DNA of 64,000 nucleotides, taken from assembly GCF_009931615.1 (NCBI RefSeq), contig NZ_CP046620.1:1379501-1443500 (forward strand), written 5' to 3'. The position numbers and the translations under genes are program-made. The notes beneath the pieces were generated by a model that saw nothing but the letters and a program-made list of their open reading frames with translations, made no database searches and had not been told where the DNA came from. Below are positions 1-9,337 of the stretch, in pieces. The stretch's first letter is position 1. The number at the start of each line of letters is the position of its first letter. This DNA is from Algicella marina. Its GTDB lineage: Bacteria > Pseudomonadota > Alphaproteobacteria > Rhodobacterales > Rhodobacteraceae.

Positions 1-23
1 GGAACGCGGGCACGTTTTCAAAA

Positions 24-911
24 ATGCAAAGCAACCCGAACTGGAATGATCTTGCCCTCTTCGCGGCCGTGGCCCGCGCCGGTGGCCTGACAGGAGCCGT
101 TGCCGCAACTGGGGCAAGTGCCGCCACACTGTCGCGGCGGATGAAGGCGCTGGAGTCATCACTTTCCCGCCGCCTGTTTGTCCACGGTCGGCAGGGCTAC
201 GTGCTGACCAGTGATGGACGCGCCCTTCTGGAAAAAGCCGAAAAGGTGGAGGCCGCGTTCGTCGATGTGCAGGCGTGGCAGGCACAGCAGGCAGGGCCGC
301 CACGGGTGCGCATTTCCGCCGGAAACTGGACCGCACTGCTTCTGTCGGAGAACATCCTCTCCTTCTGGTCGCCATCGGCCCAGTGGGTGCCGGAGTTCGT
401 TGCCAATGTGCTGCCGCTGGACATCGCCCGCCGCGAGATTGACGTCGGCATTCGCAGCCGCAGGCCGGAACAGCCTTGGCTGGCGGGACAGAAGACCGCG
501 GAGGTTGATTTTGCGACCTATGGGAAATCGCCCGATGTTACGGGCTGGATCGGGACCAGCGACACCGCCGCTGTCGGCTCCACCCGCTGGGTGGAACTCA
601 ACCACGGGGCCGATATCGTCACCCGTGTCAACGATCCGTATCTGGCGTTCAGCCTTGCCCGCAGTGGTGTCGGGCGGATTGTTTTGCCGGTTTTCGCCGG
701 TAATTTCAGTGGATTGCAACAGCTTTCCGAACCCATACCGGAATTGCACCGGGAGGAATGGATGGTAACACACCACGAAGGCCGCTATGAACCGGCAGTT
801 CGTGCTGCCTTGCGCAGCCTAGCCTTGTTTCTGAAGCGCCCCGAGCGGCGGATCTGGCCGAAGGAAAGTTCCGGCAAGAAACCGCAGGCGAAAGACGGGA
901 AGATGACCTGA
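24..911 (+). CDS. LysR-family transcriptional regulator
   Basis: 295-residue protein, the usual length for LysR regulators. A winged helix-turn-helix occupies about residues 7-65 (DLALFAAVARAGG, then SAATLSRRMKALE), followed by a linker helix and a substrate-binding-like effector domain from about residue 90. The C-terminal 20 residues are Lys-rich and look disordered. It should bind DNA and respond to a small metabolite, but the ligand cannot be read from the sequence. Only 23 bases lie upstream in the window, so a divergent target gene, the usual LysR arrangement, would lie outside it. The next gene is in the same direction after about 120 bp and is not an obvious target. Confidence 0.88.
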   Translation: MQSNPNWNDLALFAAVARAGGLTGAVAATGASAATLSRRMKALESSLSRRLFVHGRQGYVLTSDGRALLEKAEKVEAAFVDVQAWQAQQAGPPRVRISAGNWTALLLSENILSFWSPSAQWVPEFVANVLPLDIARREIDVGIRSRRPEQPWLAGQKTAEVDFATYGKSPDVTGWIGTSDTAAVGSTRWVELNHGADIVTRVNDPYLAFSLARSGVGRIVLPVFAGNFSGLQQLSEPIPELHREEWMVTHHEGRYEPAVRAALRSLALFLKRPERRIWPKESSGKKPQAKDGKMT

Positions 912-1034
912 CTCGGCGTCGGAGACTTGCATTTGCTGCCGCTAAACACGCCTTAACCGTTTCTGCGCTGAACCACCGCTTGATGCGTTGCCCCGCTGAT
1001 CTTATGTAGAGGTGAGAGAACGCGAGGAATGCCC

Positions 1035-1385
1035 ATGTTTTCAGTACCCGGAACACCGCCTGTCACGATGACGGATGCAGCAGCCACAGAAATCGCCCGG
1101 CTCATGGCTGAGGGCGATACCGAGGGGCTGCGCATCGGTATCAAGAAGGGTGGTTGCGCGGGCATGGAATACACGATGGAATATGTCGCTGAGGCTGACC
1201 CACATGACGAAGTTGTGGAGATGAACGGCGCGCGTGTATTGATCGCCCCGATGGCCCAGATGTTTCTGTTCGGCACCGAGATTGACTATGAGGTATCGCT
1301 GCTCGAATCCGGGTTCAAATTCAACAATCCCAACGTCTCCGAGGCCTGCGGCTGCGGCGAATCGATCAAGTTCGCCGACATGTAA
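1035..1385 (+). CDS. HesB/IscA-type iron-sulfur cluster assembly protein
   Basis: A-type Fe-S carrier of about 116 residues. It shows the family's three conserved cysteines: one in GGCAGMEY (near residue 43) and a C-terminal pair in EACGCGESIKF. Such proteins accept a 2Fe-2S or 4Fe-4S cluster from a scaffold and pass it to apo-enzymes in the cytoplasm. Two ATGs lie close together (1029 and 1035); the second is preferred because GAGGA ends six bases before it, while it abuts the first. It stands apart from any isc/suf operon here, lying between a LysR gene and tpiA. SufA, IscA and ErpA cannot be told apart by eye, so no symbol is given. Confidence 0.88.
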   Translation: MFSVPGTPPVTMTDAAATEIARLMAEGDTEGLRIGIKKGGCAGMEYTMEYVAEADPHDEVVEMNGARVLIAPMAQMFLFGTEIDYEVSLLESGFKFNNPNVSEACGCGESIKFADM

Positions 1386-1446
1386 CGGGCTTGGCCCGCG
1401 TTGCGGCCTCTGCTAACCCCTTTGACAACTGCAAGGGGAGAACGGA

Positions 1447-2184
1447 ATGCCACGCAAGATTGCCGCCGGAAACTGGAAGATGAACGGGTCTTTGGCCTCC
1501 ACAGCCATGGTTGAAGCGTTGGCAAAGGCGTTCCCTGCTCCCGAATGCGAGGTAATTGTCTGTCCTCCGTTTCCGCTGATTCCCGCACTGGTCAATCTGA
1601 ACTCTCCCTTCACGATTGGCGCGCAGGATTGTCATTTCTCCGAGAGCGGTGCCCATACCGGAGACGTCTCGCCGCAGCTTCTGAAGGAAATCGGCTGTGG
1701 CGCTGTAATTCTCGGCCATTCGGAAAGACGTGCCGACCATGGCGAAACATCAGCATTGGTTGCCCGCAAGGTGACAGCGACGCAAAATGCCGGCCTTACC
1801 GCCATTGTTTGCGTCGGCGAGACGGAGGCCGATCGTGACGGCGGGCGGACACTGAAGGTCGTCGAGGGGCAATTGGCCGGGTCACTGCCTGACGGCACCG
1901 ACCCTGATGCGCTGGTTATCGCCTATGAACCGGTCTGGGCCATCGGTACCGGACGGACACCTGTGAACGATGAGATCGCCGAGGTCCATGCCGCGATCCG
2001 GGACACGCTGGAAGCGCGGTTCGGCGGTCAGGGCAAGGAGATTCGCATCCTGTACGGTGGATCGGTCAAACCCGGCAACGCTTCCGAGATCTTTGCCATT
2101 GCCAATGTTGATGGCGGTCTTGTCGGCGGTGCGTCTCTCACGGCGGAAGATTTCGGACCGATAGTCGCCGCTGCAGAAAGTTGA
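1447..2184 (+). CDS. tpiA: Triose-phosphate isomerase
   Basis: Interconverts dihydroxyacetone phosphate and glyceraldehyde 3-phosphate in glycolysis and gluconeogenesis. The 245-residue TIM barrel is full length and keeps the catalytic set: Lys in GNWKMNG near residue 11, His in LGHSERR near residue 94, and the base Glu in AYEPVWAIGTG near residue 160. The phosphate-binding loop YGGSVKPGN is present near the C terminus. AGGGGAG lies seven bases before the ATG. The gene stands alone, with about 60 bp to the Fe-S gene upstream and a convergent DUF6456 gene downstream. Enolase, another glycolytic enzyme, is encoded near 60.3 kb. Confidence 0.97.
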   Translation: MPRKIAAGNWKMNGSLASTAMVEALAKAFPAPECEVIVCPPFPLIPALVNLNSPFTIGAQDCHFSESGAHTGDVSPQLLKEIGCGAVILGHSERRADHGETSALVARKVTATQNAGLTAIVCVGETEADRDGGRTLKVVEGQLAGSLPDGTDPDALVIAYEPVWAIGTGRTPVNDEIAEVHAAIRDTLEARFGGQGKEIRILYGGSVKPGNASEIFAIANVDGGLVGGASLTAEDFGPIVAAAES

Positions 2185-2223
2185 GGCGCCGCGCCTCCCC
2201 CCCGGGTGCGCAGCGCCTCTCCC

Positions 2224-3402
2224 TCACCCGAGCTCGCGGGAATGATAGGTCTTGGGCTTGATGTCGTAGTGCACGGCCAAACGCTGCAACGCGATCTTCA
2301 AAACGACCTTGCCGGAGCGGGCAGACCAGCCAAGGCGCTTCTCGGCGGTTTCCAGACCTTCCAGAAAACAGCAGACGCGCATTGCCACGTCCGAAAGACC
2401 CGAACCGAGCGCGTGCATTGCCTCTCCGAAGCGGTCACGGGCCGCGGCCGGTCCCTCGCAAGGTCCCCTGGAGGCTGCCCCGCCCTTGGGCCGGCTTTCT
2501 GCCGTCAGAAAATGCTCCCAGTTCTGGGCAACACGGGGCCCCATTTGCGCAAGTTCGAAGTCTTCGCGAAATCTCTCTCCTGCCTCGATCAATTCCGGTG
2601 ACAGATACGGCGCTCCGGTCCTGTCCTTCTTGCGCCCCAATACAAGCAACGGGCTTTCAGCCAAATTGAAGCGCACGACCCGCGCTTCGGAATTGTGGCT
2701 GGCGGGAACGTGTCGTTCGCCGAATTCCTGATGCTGAGCCTGAAAGGGCGTCTGCTGTTCCGCCATCCCGGGCACCGAATGGACCTGCCGCGCCCTGTCT
2801 TCTTCCAGCAGACGCTTCAGGCTCGCACGACCAGCGTCAGTTATGACGTATCGCAGAACACGTCCCTTGGTCTTGCACTCGACCCAGTCGCACAGCGCAA
2901 ACTGATGTGCGACATCGCGATCCATCACCGCTATGCGGGTGTGACGGCCGGGTACGGTCTCCCGGAGGATTACCGCCTTCTCCATTTCCGGAGACACGAC
3001 CAGAAAAGCATTCTTCTCACAAAGGCGTCGGAGAATTCGCTTCGCCTCCTTGGACACAACATCCGACTTTTCTTCAACGCAACGCGCAGCATTCGCAACC
3101 ATGACCGAAATCTCCTTGGGGGTTATGGCACCTATGTCGGAAATGGTGAGTGCGGCACCCACTTGCTCGAGAGCCAGATCGAACAAAGGATCTTCGCGTC
3201 TCGATTCCACTCGCCGGATCTGCCGCAATAGCGTAGACGCGTGCTGACCCTGAGCACATGCCAGTCTGCGGATAGGCACCCTTCCAACGATATGCGCCAG
3301 ATAAGTAATCAACCGTCCAGAATCGGCACAGGGCGAGTGCTTGGCCGAACCAGATGTAATCTTTACTGTCTCACGAAAGCTCTGGGGTTTCGTGGGTACC
3401 AC
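2224..3402 (-). CDS. DUF6456 domain-containing protein
   Basis: 392-residue protein of a family I recall from Rhodobacterales; its function is unknown. The N-terminal half has helix-turn-helix-like segments (ILRRLCEKNAFLVVS, then DAGRASLKRLLEEDRAR). The C-terminal half carries the family core, including YLSPELIEAGERFREDFELAQ and a conserved-looking LSDVAMRVCCFLEGLE stretch. The overall pattern suggests a DNA-binding or replication-associated protein, which is inference only. The start is GTG, with AAGG about seven bases upstream. It diverges from the DUF6477 gene across about 190 bp; I recall the two families as neighbours in related genomes, suggesting a shared role. There is no signal peptide or membrane segment. 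Confidence 0.72.
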   Translation of the reverse strand: MVPTKPQSFRETVKITSGSAKHSPCADSGRLITYLAHIVGRVPIRRLACAQGQHASTLLRQIRRVESRREDPLFDLALEQVGAALTISDIGAITPKEISVMVANAARCVEEKSDVVSKEAKRILRRLCEKNAFLVVSPEMEKAVILRETVPGRHTRIAVMDRDVAHQFALCDWVECKTKGRVLRYVITDAGRASLKRLLEEDRARQVHSVPGMAEQQTPFQAQHQEFGERHVPASHNSEARVVRFNLAESPLLVLGRKKDRTGAPYLSPELIEAGERFREDFELAQMGPRVAQNWEHFLTAESRPKGGAASRGPCEGPAAARDRFGEAMHALGSGLSDVAMRVCCFLEGLETAEKRLGWSARSGKVVLKIALQRLAVHYDIKPKTYHSRELG

Positions 3403-3592
3403 CGGATCGCCTTTTAATTACAATTTGACGAAACTCTACCTAAAGTTGAATAGTAAAAGAGACGTTAATCCTCGCAGTTTCTGGGGAGTTCTGATTTGCG
3501 AGTTGACGGACAGGACGGTCCAGCGCCGAAAACAGCAACGGGTTGGATTGGCGATCATAGTCGGACGTGTCAGAACCGAGGAGGCTCAGTCC

Positions 3593-3877
3593 ATGTCCGA
3601 AGTCATTCAATCGCTCAACGAACTGCGCAGACCGCGTCTGCTCGTCCGTGCGGCCCGTCTTGGCGCGTCACTCTACCGGCGAGATCGGGATCTGGCCGCT
3701 GCACTGGGCGGTGAACCATCACACCGTCAAACCCTCTCGTCCTTGCTTTCATTGGAAGAAAGCATCGAGAGTATTCGCCGGCGTGGAAACGGCGCTTACT
3801 CGCCAGAAAAACACATCCGGGTGCTGACGGCCCTGATTGCGGAGGCACAGATTTTCAACAGATTGCAGCCTGGTTGA
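3593..3877 (+). CDS. DUF6477 family small protein
   Basis: 94-residue, Arg-rich, probably all-helical protein. The open frame extends upstream to 3341, but the ATG at 3593 has GAGGAGG eight bases before it, and the upstream part overlaps the likely promoter region of the divergent gene. Recognisable stretches are LRRPRLLVRAARLGASLYRR and EKHIRVLTALIAEAQIFN. The family is uncharacterised; proximity to the divergent DUF6456 gene is the only functional hint. It ends 9 bp before the stop of the convergent MttB-family gene, so transcripts probably overlap. Confidence 0.75.
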   Translation: MSEVIQSLNELRRPRLLVRAARLGASLYRRDRDLAAALGGEPSHRQTLSSLLSLEESIESIRRRGNGAYSPEKHIRVLTALIAEAQIFNRLQPG

Positions 3878-3886
3878 CCGGCATCA

Positions 3887-5437
3887 TCAGCCGAAAGCGT
3901 CCGGCTCCCTTGCCTTTGCTCTTGCCACGAAGTCCGAAATGGCCTCGGCCTTGGCCGGATCAATGGCAGGAGCCTGGTACTCACTCAGCATCCGTCGCAT
4001 TTTCAGGTTCGCCAGCGTAAAAGAATCGCGGCTACCTTCGTCGGACCAAGTTTCGAACGGCTTGTAATCAAGAACGTTCGTGCGCCAGAACGCTTCCTTG
4101 AAGTTTGCCTGAGTGTGCGCACAGCCAAGATAATGGCCACCGGGCCCAACCTCACGGATAGCATCCATAGCCTGGCCGTTCTCCGATACATCCACGCCTG
4201 CGGCCACGGAGTGCAGAATGCCGAGTTGATCTGCGTCCAGCACGAATTTCTCGAAGGAGGATACCAGCCCGCCTTCCAGCCAACCGGCGGCATGCAGCAT
4301 GAAATTCACGCCGCCGAGCAAAGCCGCGTTCAGCGTATTCGCCGTCTCGTATGCGGACTGGGCGTCAGGCAGTTTGGAACCGCAGAGCGCGCCGCCCGAG
4401 CGGAACGGCAGGTTTAGTCTTCGGGCAAGCTGACCGGCACCATACAGGATCTTGGATGCCTCTGGCGTACCGAAGGTCGGGGCGCCGGAATTCATGTCTA
4501 TGGAGGTGACAAAAGCGCCGAAAATCACCGGCGCTCCCGGCCGCACCAGTTGCGAATAGGCAATGCCGGCCATCGCCTCTGCCAGTACCTGCGTCAGCGT
4601 ACCGGCCACGGAAACCGGGGCCATCGCGCCACCGACAATGAAGGGAGATATGATGCAGGCCTGGTTGGCTGCAGCATAGACCTCCAGCGCGCCCATCATC
4701 ACCGAATCGAATGTCAGTGGAGAGTTGATGTTGATCAGCGAGGTCATCACCGTGTTCTGGTCAACGAACGCCTCACCAAACAGGATCTTGCACATTTCGA
4801 CGCTGTCGACAGCTCGTGCGGGATCAGTGACCGAGCCCATGAAAGGCTTGTCCGAAAGGGTCATATGCGCCTCGATCATGTCGAGGTGACGCTTGTTCAC
4901 GGCAATATCGGTCGGCTCACATACTGTACCGCCGGAATGGTGCAGCCATTTCGACATGAAGCCTAGGCGAACGAAGTTGCGGAAGTCTTCCATGGTAGCA
5001 TAGCGCCGGCCGCCTTCGAGATCGCGCACGAACGGCGGGCCATAGACGGGCGCCAGGACCAGTGACTTGCCGCCAATCTCGACATTTCGATCCGGATTGC
5101 GGGCGTGCTGCGTGAATCGGGCAGGTGCGGTGGAACAAAGTTTCCTCGCCATCCCCGGCGGTATGTGTACCCGCTCGCCGCGGACATCGGCCCCGGCCTC
5201 GCGCCAACGCTCCAGCGCCGCCGGATTGTCTACAAAAGCCACACCAACCTCTTCCAGCACCGTCTCGGCGTTGGCTTCGATGATCGAAATCGCCTCTTCG
5301 TCCAGAATCTCGAAATTGGGAATCCGACGCTCTATGTACCGGGCGGCTTCAATTTTCGGGGCCGTGCGTTCCGCCCTGCGCGCGGCACCGCCGCCGCCAC
5401 GACCACGCCGTTGACCGCTCACCGCTGCCTCGCTCAT
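3887..5437 (-). CDS. Trimethylamine methyltransferase (MttB) family protein, non-pyrrolysine type
   Basis: 516-residue member of the MttB superfamily, TIM-barrel enzymes that move a methyl group from a quaternary or tertiary amine to a corrinoid protein. Family-like stretches include GAFVTSIDMNSGAPTFGTPE and SGGALCGSKLPDAQSAYE. The frame is uninterrupted, so it does not use an amber-encoded pyrrolysine; non-Pyl homologues such as MtgB act on glycine betaine and similar compounds. The open frame reaches a GTG at 5467, but the ATG at 5437 has GGAGG eight bases upstream. The N terminus (residues 8-25) is Gly/Arg-rich. No corrinoid protein, reductive activator or transporter is adjacent, so the substrate is unknown. 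Confidence 0.82.
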   Translation of the reverse strand: MSEAAVSGQRRGRGGGGAARRAERTAPKIEAARYIERRIPNFEILDEEAISIIEANAETVLEEVGVAFVDNPAALERWREAGADVRGERVHIPPGMARKLCSTAPARFTQHARNPDRNVEIGGKSLVLAPVYGPPFVRDLEGGRRYATMEDFRNFVRLGFMSKWLHHSGGTVCEPTDIAVNKRHLDMIEAHMTLSDKPFMGSVTDPARAVDSVEMCKILFGEAFVDQNTVMTSLININSPLTFDSVMMGALEVYAAANQACIISPFIVGGAMAPVSVAGTLTQVLAEAMAGIAYSQLVRPGAPVIFGAFVTSIDMNSGAPTFGTPEASKILYGAGQLARRLNLPFRSGGALCGSKLPDAQSAYETANTLNAALLGGVNFMLHAAGWLEGGLVSSFEKFVLDADQLGILHSVAAGVDVSENGQAMDAIREVGPGGHYLGCAHTQANFKEAFWRTNVLDYKPFETWSDEGSRDSFTLANLKMRRMLSEYQAPAIDPAKAEAISDFVARAKAREPDAFG

Positions 5438-5584
5438 ACCCTGTGCCTCCGGTACTTCAGATTTCACCCTTCATACCGCCATTCTGCCCCGTTCATGATC
5501 TGAATCCGCAGTTTCTATGCCAGTCCGCGACATGGCCTTCGGCTTGTCTTGCGCTCTCGCCGGAGGTTGCCTAAAGCATTCGCC

Positions 5585-7150
5585 ATGACAGACATATCGC
5601 ACGACCGCCTTCTCATCATAGATTTCGGCAGCCAGGTGACGCAGTTGATCGCGCGTCGTCTGCGAGAGGCGCGAATCTACTGCGAAATCCATCCATTCCA
5701 GAACGTGGACGATGACTTCATTGACGCGTTCGATCCCAAGGCCATCATCCTTTCCGGCGGCCCGGCCAGCCCGGTCGCGGACGGAGCGCCGAGAGCGGCG
5801 GAGAGCGTTTTCACGCGCAATGTTCCAATCCTCGGCATTTGTTATGGCCAGATGCTTCTGAATCTCCAGCTTGGCGGCAAGGTCGAGAGCGGCCACCATC
5901 GCGAATTCGGCCGCGCGTTCGTGGAGCCTACCGGCACCGGCGAAGGCGACCCGCTTTTCCTCGGACTGTTCGCCACGGGGCGGGAGGAAGTCTGGATGAG
6001 CCATGGCGACAGAATCACCGAAGTAGCCCCCGGCTTTGAAATCATCGGCACCTCCCCGAATGCACCTTGTGCGCTGATCGGTGACAGGACGCGGCGATTC
6101 TACGGCGCCATGTTCCACCCGGAAGTCCACCACACGGTCAATGGCGCCCGTCTGCTGAAGAACTTCACCGATCTGGCGGGCTTTACCGGTGACTGGACGA
6201 TGGGCGCCTACAAGGAGGAGGCCATCCGCCTGATCCGCGAGCAGGTTGGCGATGGCAAGGTCATTTGCGGTCTCTCGGGCGGTGTCGACTCCTCCGTGGC
6301 CGCCGTACTGATTCATGAGGCCATCGGCGATCAGTTGACCTGCGTCTTCGTCGATACCGGCTTGATGCGCATGGGTGAAGCCGAAGAAGTTGTCGGCATG
6401 TTCCGCGACAATTACAACATCCCGCTGATCCACGCGGACGAAAGCGACCTGTTTCTTGATGCGCTCGAAGGTGTGTCGGACCCGGAAGTGAAGCGCAAGA
6501 CCATCGGCAAGCTCTTCATCGATGTTTTTGAGAAACACGCCACATCCGCCGGCGGCGCAAAGTTCCTCGCCCAGGGCACTCTCTACCCTGACGTGATCGA
6601 GAGTGTCAGTTTCTCCGGTGGGCCAAGTGTAACGATCAAGAGCCACCACAATGTCGGCGGCCTGCCGGAGCGGATGGATATGGCCTTGGTCGAGCCGCTA
6701 AGAGAACTGTTCAAGGATGAAGTCCGCGCATTGGGCCGGGAGCTAGGCCTGCCCGAAAGTTTCGTGGGCCGCCATCCCTTCCCCGGCCCCGGCCTAGCCA
6801 TCCGCTGCCCGGGAGAGATCACCGCCGAGAAGCTGGAGATTCTGCGCAAGGCTGACGCCGTCTACCTCGACCAGATCCGAAAACACGGTTTGTATGACGA
6901 AATCTGGCAGGCCTTCGTAGCCATCCTTCCGGTGCGCACAGTTGGCGTAATGGGTGACGGGCGAACTTATGATTTTGCCTGTGCCCTTCGCGCCGTTACA
7001 TCCGTGGATGGAATGACGGCCGACTATTACCCGTTCAGCCATGAGTTTCTGGGCGAAACGGCGACACGCATCATCAACGAGGTGAACGGCATCAACCGCG
7101 TCACCTACGATATCACCTCTAAGCCACCGGGCACCATCGAGTGGGAATGA
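5585..7150 (+). CDS. guaA: GMP synthase (glutamine-hydrolysing)
   Basis: Converts XMP to GMP using ATP and glutamine. The 521-residue protein shows the class I glutamine amidotransferase first (nucleophile Cys in GICYGQML near residue 87; His-Glu in FHPEVHHT), then the ATP pyrophosphatase with P-loop [14 protein letters not shown], and a C-terminal dimerisation domain ending PPGTIEWE. The frame opens at a TTG (5549), but homologues begin at the MTDISHDR-like start used here. It is convergent with a small secreted-protein gene, separated by only 3 bp. The gpt gene at 45.6 kb belongs to the same purine network but is unlinked. Confidence 0.97.
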   Translation: MTDISHDRLLIIDFGSQVTQLIARRLREARIYCEIHPFQNVDDDFIDAFDPKAIILSGGPASPVADGAPRAAESVFTRNVPILGICYGQMLLNLQLGGKVESGHHREFGRAFVEPTGTGEGDPLFLGLFATGREEVWMSHGDRITEVAPGFEIIGTSPNAPCALIGDRTRRFYGAMFHPEVHHTVNGARLLKNFTDLAGFTGDWTMGAYKEEAIRLIREQVGDGKVICGLSGGVDSSVAAVLIHEAIGDQLTCVFVDTGLMRMGEAEEVVGMFRDNYNIPLIHADESDLFLDALEGVSDPEVKRKTIGKLFIDVFEKHATSAGGAKFLAQGTLYPDVIESVSFSGGPSVTIKSHHNVGGLPERMDMALVEPLRELFKDEVRALGRELGLPESFVGRHPFPGPGLAIRCPGEITAEKLEILRKADAVYLDQIRKHGLYDEIWQAFVAILPVRTVGVMGDGRTYDFACALRAVTSVDGMTADYYPFSHEFLGETATRIINEVNGINRVTYDITSKPPGTIEWE

Positions 7151-7153
7151 GGC

Positions 7154-7579
7154 TCACCGGCGCAGTGCCTGCGCCTTTCTGAGGTCGGAAGCGCTATAGG
7201 TGCGCCCGGCACAGTCCGCCTCGTAGCGGCGTGACACTTCTCGCCTTGCCTTCAATGCCGCCCTGATTCTGTCACGCAACTCGTGCAGAGCATTTTCGGC
7301 TGCTCTGATCTCCGCTTGTACCGACTGCAAAGCGGTTGCCACGGTCGCGTCGATTTGCGCAGTCTGGAACAAGGTCCGTTCCCGCAACCCCAGTTCGCGC
7401 AAGTCTGCATCGACCCGACTCGCCCGTTCCGTATGCTCCAGCACACGGATATCGATTGCGTCGAGTTGATCGGAGAGGTCCAGACACGCCGCAAGTTCCG
7501 GAGCCGTGATCAACGACGGCACATCCGCTGTCGCAGCCGAGGTGACGGCGAGAAGACACATGGCGAAAGACAGTTTCAT
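7154..7579 (-). CDS. Small secreted coiled-coil protein, function unknown
   Basis: 141 residues. An N-terminal signal peptide is visible (MKLSFAMCLLAVTSAATA), with probable cleavage near residue 18. The rest is hydrophilic and rich in Glu, Arg, Ala and Leu; heptad-like spacing over about residues 40-115 suggests one long coiled coil. Two cysteines (C31 in AACLDL and C122 in ADCAGR) bracket it and could form a disulfide in the periplasm. I do not recognise the family. It lies 34 bp downstream of a secreted peptidase-like gene on the same strand, so the two may form a small operon of exported proteins. Confidence 0.65.
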   Translation of the reverse strand: MKLSFAMCLLAVTSAATADVPSLITAPELAACLDLSDQLDAIDIRVLEHTERASRVDADLRELGLRERTLFQTAQIDATVATALQSVQAEIRAAENALHELRDRIRAALKARREVSRRYEADCAGRTYSASDLRKAQALRR

Positions 7580-7613
7580 GTCGCCAGTCTGACGGGGGTG
7601 CCTGAAGGCCGCG

Positions 7614-8282
7614 TTAAGGCCGCAATGCCCGCAAGATCAGGTCAGAGCTGAATTCGCCTGCAGCACAGACCGCGAAATCCCCCGCATCCCTGCCCTTGCG
7701 GAACCAGCTTTCGCGTTCCGCTGTGCCGACGGACACCCGCGGACCGTTGGCCACAGGGCTTGCGCCCCAATGGCTGGTGGTAAAGGCTTCCCCCCCCGCC
7801 ACCGCTGCCGGACCCTGGGCCCGCTTGCCGATAGCCTCCCGCAGGATCACACCGGCGATGCATTCGACCTGCTGCGTCACCATTGTGCGCAGTTCCCACT
7901 CGCGGGCACGGTTGGCGCGTATGGTTGCCAAGGCCCTATCCGCAATCCCGTGACGGACCTGTACGGCGTGACCATACATGTGTGCCAGCCGATAGGCCAT
8001 TTCGTCCTCGCCCATCTCCGTCAAGTCCAGCCGGGCAACATAGATGCGATTGAGATCGGTGCAGTAGAGCATGTGGGGGTCACTATCCCCGTCTCCGCCG
8101 CACACGTCCCGCAGCGCGGATGTCAGACTGACACCGGGCAGACGCGTAAAAAAGCCCTCAGCGGCCCGAACGACGGGCAGCAAAGCCTGCGCTGTTCGCG
8201 GCGAAAGTTCTGACATCGCAACATCCTGTGCCATGGATGGCAAAGGGGTGAGCAGAGCAAGGAAAAGAAAAAGAGCTCTCAT
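7614..8282 (-). CDS. Secreted neutral zinc metallopeptidase-like protein with altered HExxH motif
   Basis: 222 residues from the ATG at 8282, which is followed at once by a signal peptide (MRALFLFLALLTPLPSMAQ). The frame upstream is open but overlaps the divergent transporter gene and looks non-coding. The core resembles the YpfJ-type neutral zinc peptidase family: MLYCTDLNRIYV, then LAHMYGHAVQ where family members have AHExGHxVQ, then QQVECIAGVIL. The catalytic Glu is thus Met (HMYGH), although both His are kept and the later Glu/Cys segment is present. It may bind zinc without cleaving peptides, or be a decaying copy. It is probably co-transcribed with the coiled-coil secreted gene downstream. 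Confidence 0.72.
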   Translation of the reverse strand: MRALFLFLALLTPLPSMAQDVAMSELSPRTAQALLPVVRAAEGFFTRLPGVSLTSALRDVCGGDGDSDPHMLYCTDLNRIYVARLDLTEMGEDEMAYRLAHMYGHAVQVRHGIADRALATIRANRAREWELRTMVTQQVECIAGVILREAIGKRAQGPAAVAGGEAFTTSHWGASPVANGPRVSVGTAERESWFRKGRDAGDFAVCAAGEFSSDLILRALRP

Positions 8283-8385
8283 CCGCAGAGTGATATTGCA
8301 AAGCGGACCCTCTGGCCAGCACCTCCCTCGATCACCGACACTTTCACTCTTGCCCTCCTCTGAAACCGGGTGCAGGGTCCGCGCC

Positions 8386-9267
8386 ATGGAAAACCGTACC
8401 CGCCCGCTGCTGGCCGCCCTGTGGATGATGGGGGCCATGATGTCCTTCACGCTGATGGCGGTTGCGGGACGCGAACTTGGCGGGCGCCATGATACCTTCG
8501 AGATCATGTTCTACCGGTCGTTGCTGGGCATCCTTATCGTCGTCGGCGTCGGCACAGTCACGGGCCAGTTACACCGCATCCGCCGGACCCGTCTGAAGCA
8601 TCATCTTGTTCGCAACATATTTCACTTCAGCGGCCAGAACCTGTGGTTCTATGCCGTCACGGTGATCCCGCTGTCTCAGGTATTTGCACTGGAATTCACC
8701 ACTCCCCTTTGGGTGGCGCTGCTGTCGCCACTCTTTCTCGGCGAACGGATGACGGGTATTCGCCTTGCGGCCGCTGGCCTGGGCTTCGTTGGCATTCTCA
8801 TCGTCGCCCGGCCTGATGCCATGGCCCTGAACTCCGGCATCTTTGCCGCAGCCGCCTGTGCCATCTGCTTCGCGGCGACGACAATCGCCACGAAGGGCCT
8901 TTCGCGGCACGAGGCTGTGATCTCTATCCTCTTCTGGCTCACTGTGATGCAGGCCGTGTTCGGCTTGATCATGGCCGGTTATGACGGGGCCATACGGCTT
9001 CCCTCGGCCGAAACGCTGCCGCTCCTCGCAGTTGTCGGATGCTGCGGTCTGTTCAGCCATTTCTGCATTACCAATGCCCTATCACTCGCACCCGCAACGG
9101 TGGTCAGTCCGCTGGAATTTCTCCGACTGCCCCTTGTCGCCATCGTCGGCCTGATGCTGTACGACGAGCCGATCCTTGCCACCGTCTTCATTGGTGCGGC
9201 ACTGGTTCTGGCCGCCAATCTGATCAACATTCTTTCGGAACAGCGACGGCAAGGCGTTACAGCCTGA
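8386..9267 (+). CDS. EamA/DMT-family transporter
   Basis: 293-residue inner-membrane protein with about ten hydrophobic segments arranged as two EamA repeats; the first ends near residue 140 (GFVGILIVARPD) and the second near the C terminus (GAALVLAANLINIL). Such proteins are drug/metabolite exporters or importers, and the substrate cannot be predicted. The start ATG at 8386 begins MENRTRPLLAALWMMG; the longer upstream frame overlaps the divergent secreted-peptidase gene. The two divergent starts are about 100 bp apart. A Lys/Arg-free hydrophobic core and a short C-terminal tail (EQRRQGVTA) fit the family. Confidence 0.88.
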   Translation: MENRTRPLLAALWMMGAMMSFTLMAVAGRELGGRHDTFEIMFYRSLLGILIVVGVGTVTGQLHRIRRTRLKHHLVRNIFHFSGQNLWFYAVTVIPLSQVFALEFTTPLWVALLSPLFLGERMTGIRLAAAGLGFVGILIVARPDAMALNSGIFAAAACAICFAATTIATKGLSRHEAVISILFWLTVMQAVFGLIMAGYDGAIRLPSAETLPLLAVVGCCGLFSHFCITNALSLAPATVVSPLEFLRLPLVAIVGLMLYDEPILATVFIGAALVLAANLINILSEQRRQGVTA

Positions 9268-9337
9268 GAGGCCTTTCCCGGCGCTGGCATTCATGCTACC
9301 CGGCCCGCGACCGCGATCAAAATGCAAGGAGCATGCG

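Noticed and set aside
3887-5437. Pyrrolysine codon in the MttB-like gene
   Set aside because: The frame has no internal TAG and is full length.
5471-6649. 392-codon ORF antisense to guaA
   Set aside because: Shadow; no plausible start and guaA motifs cover the region.
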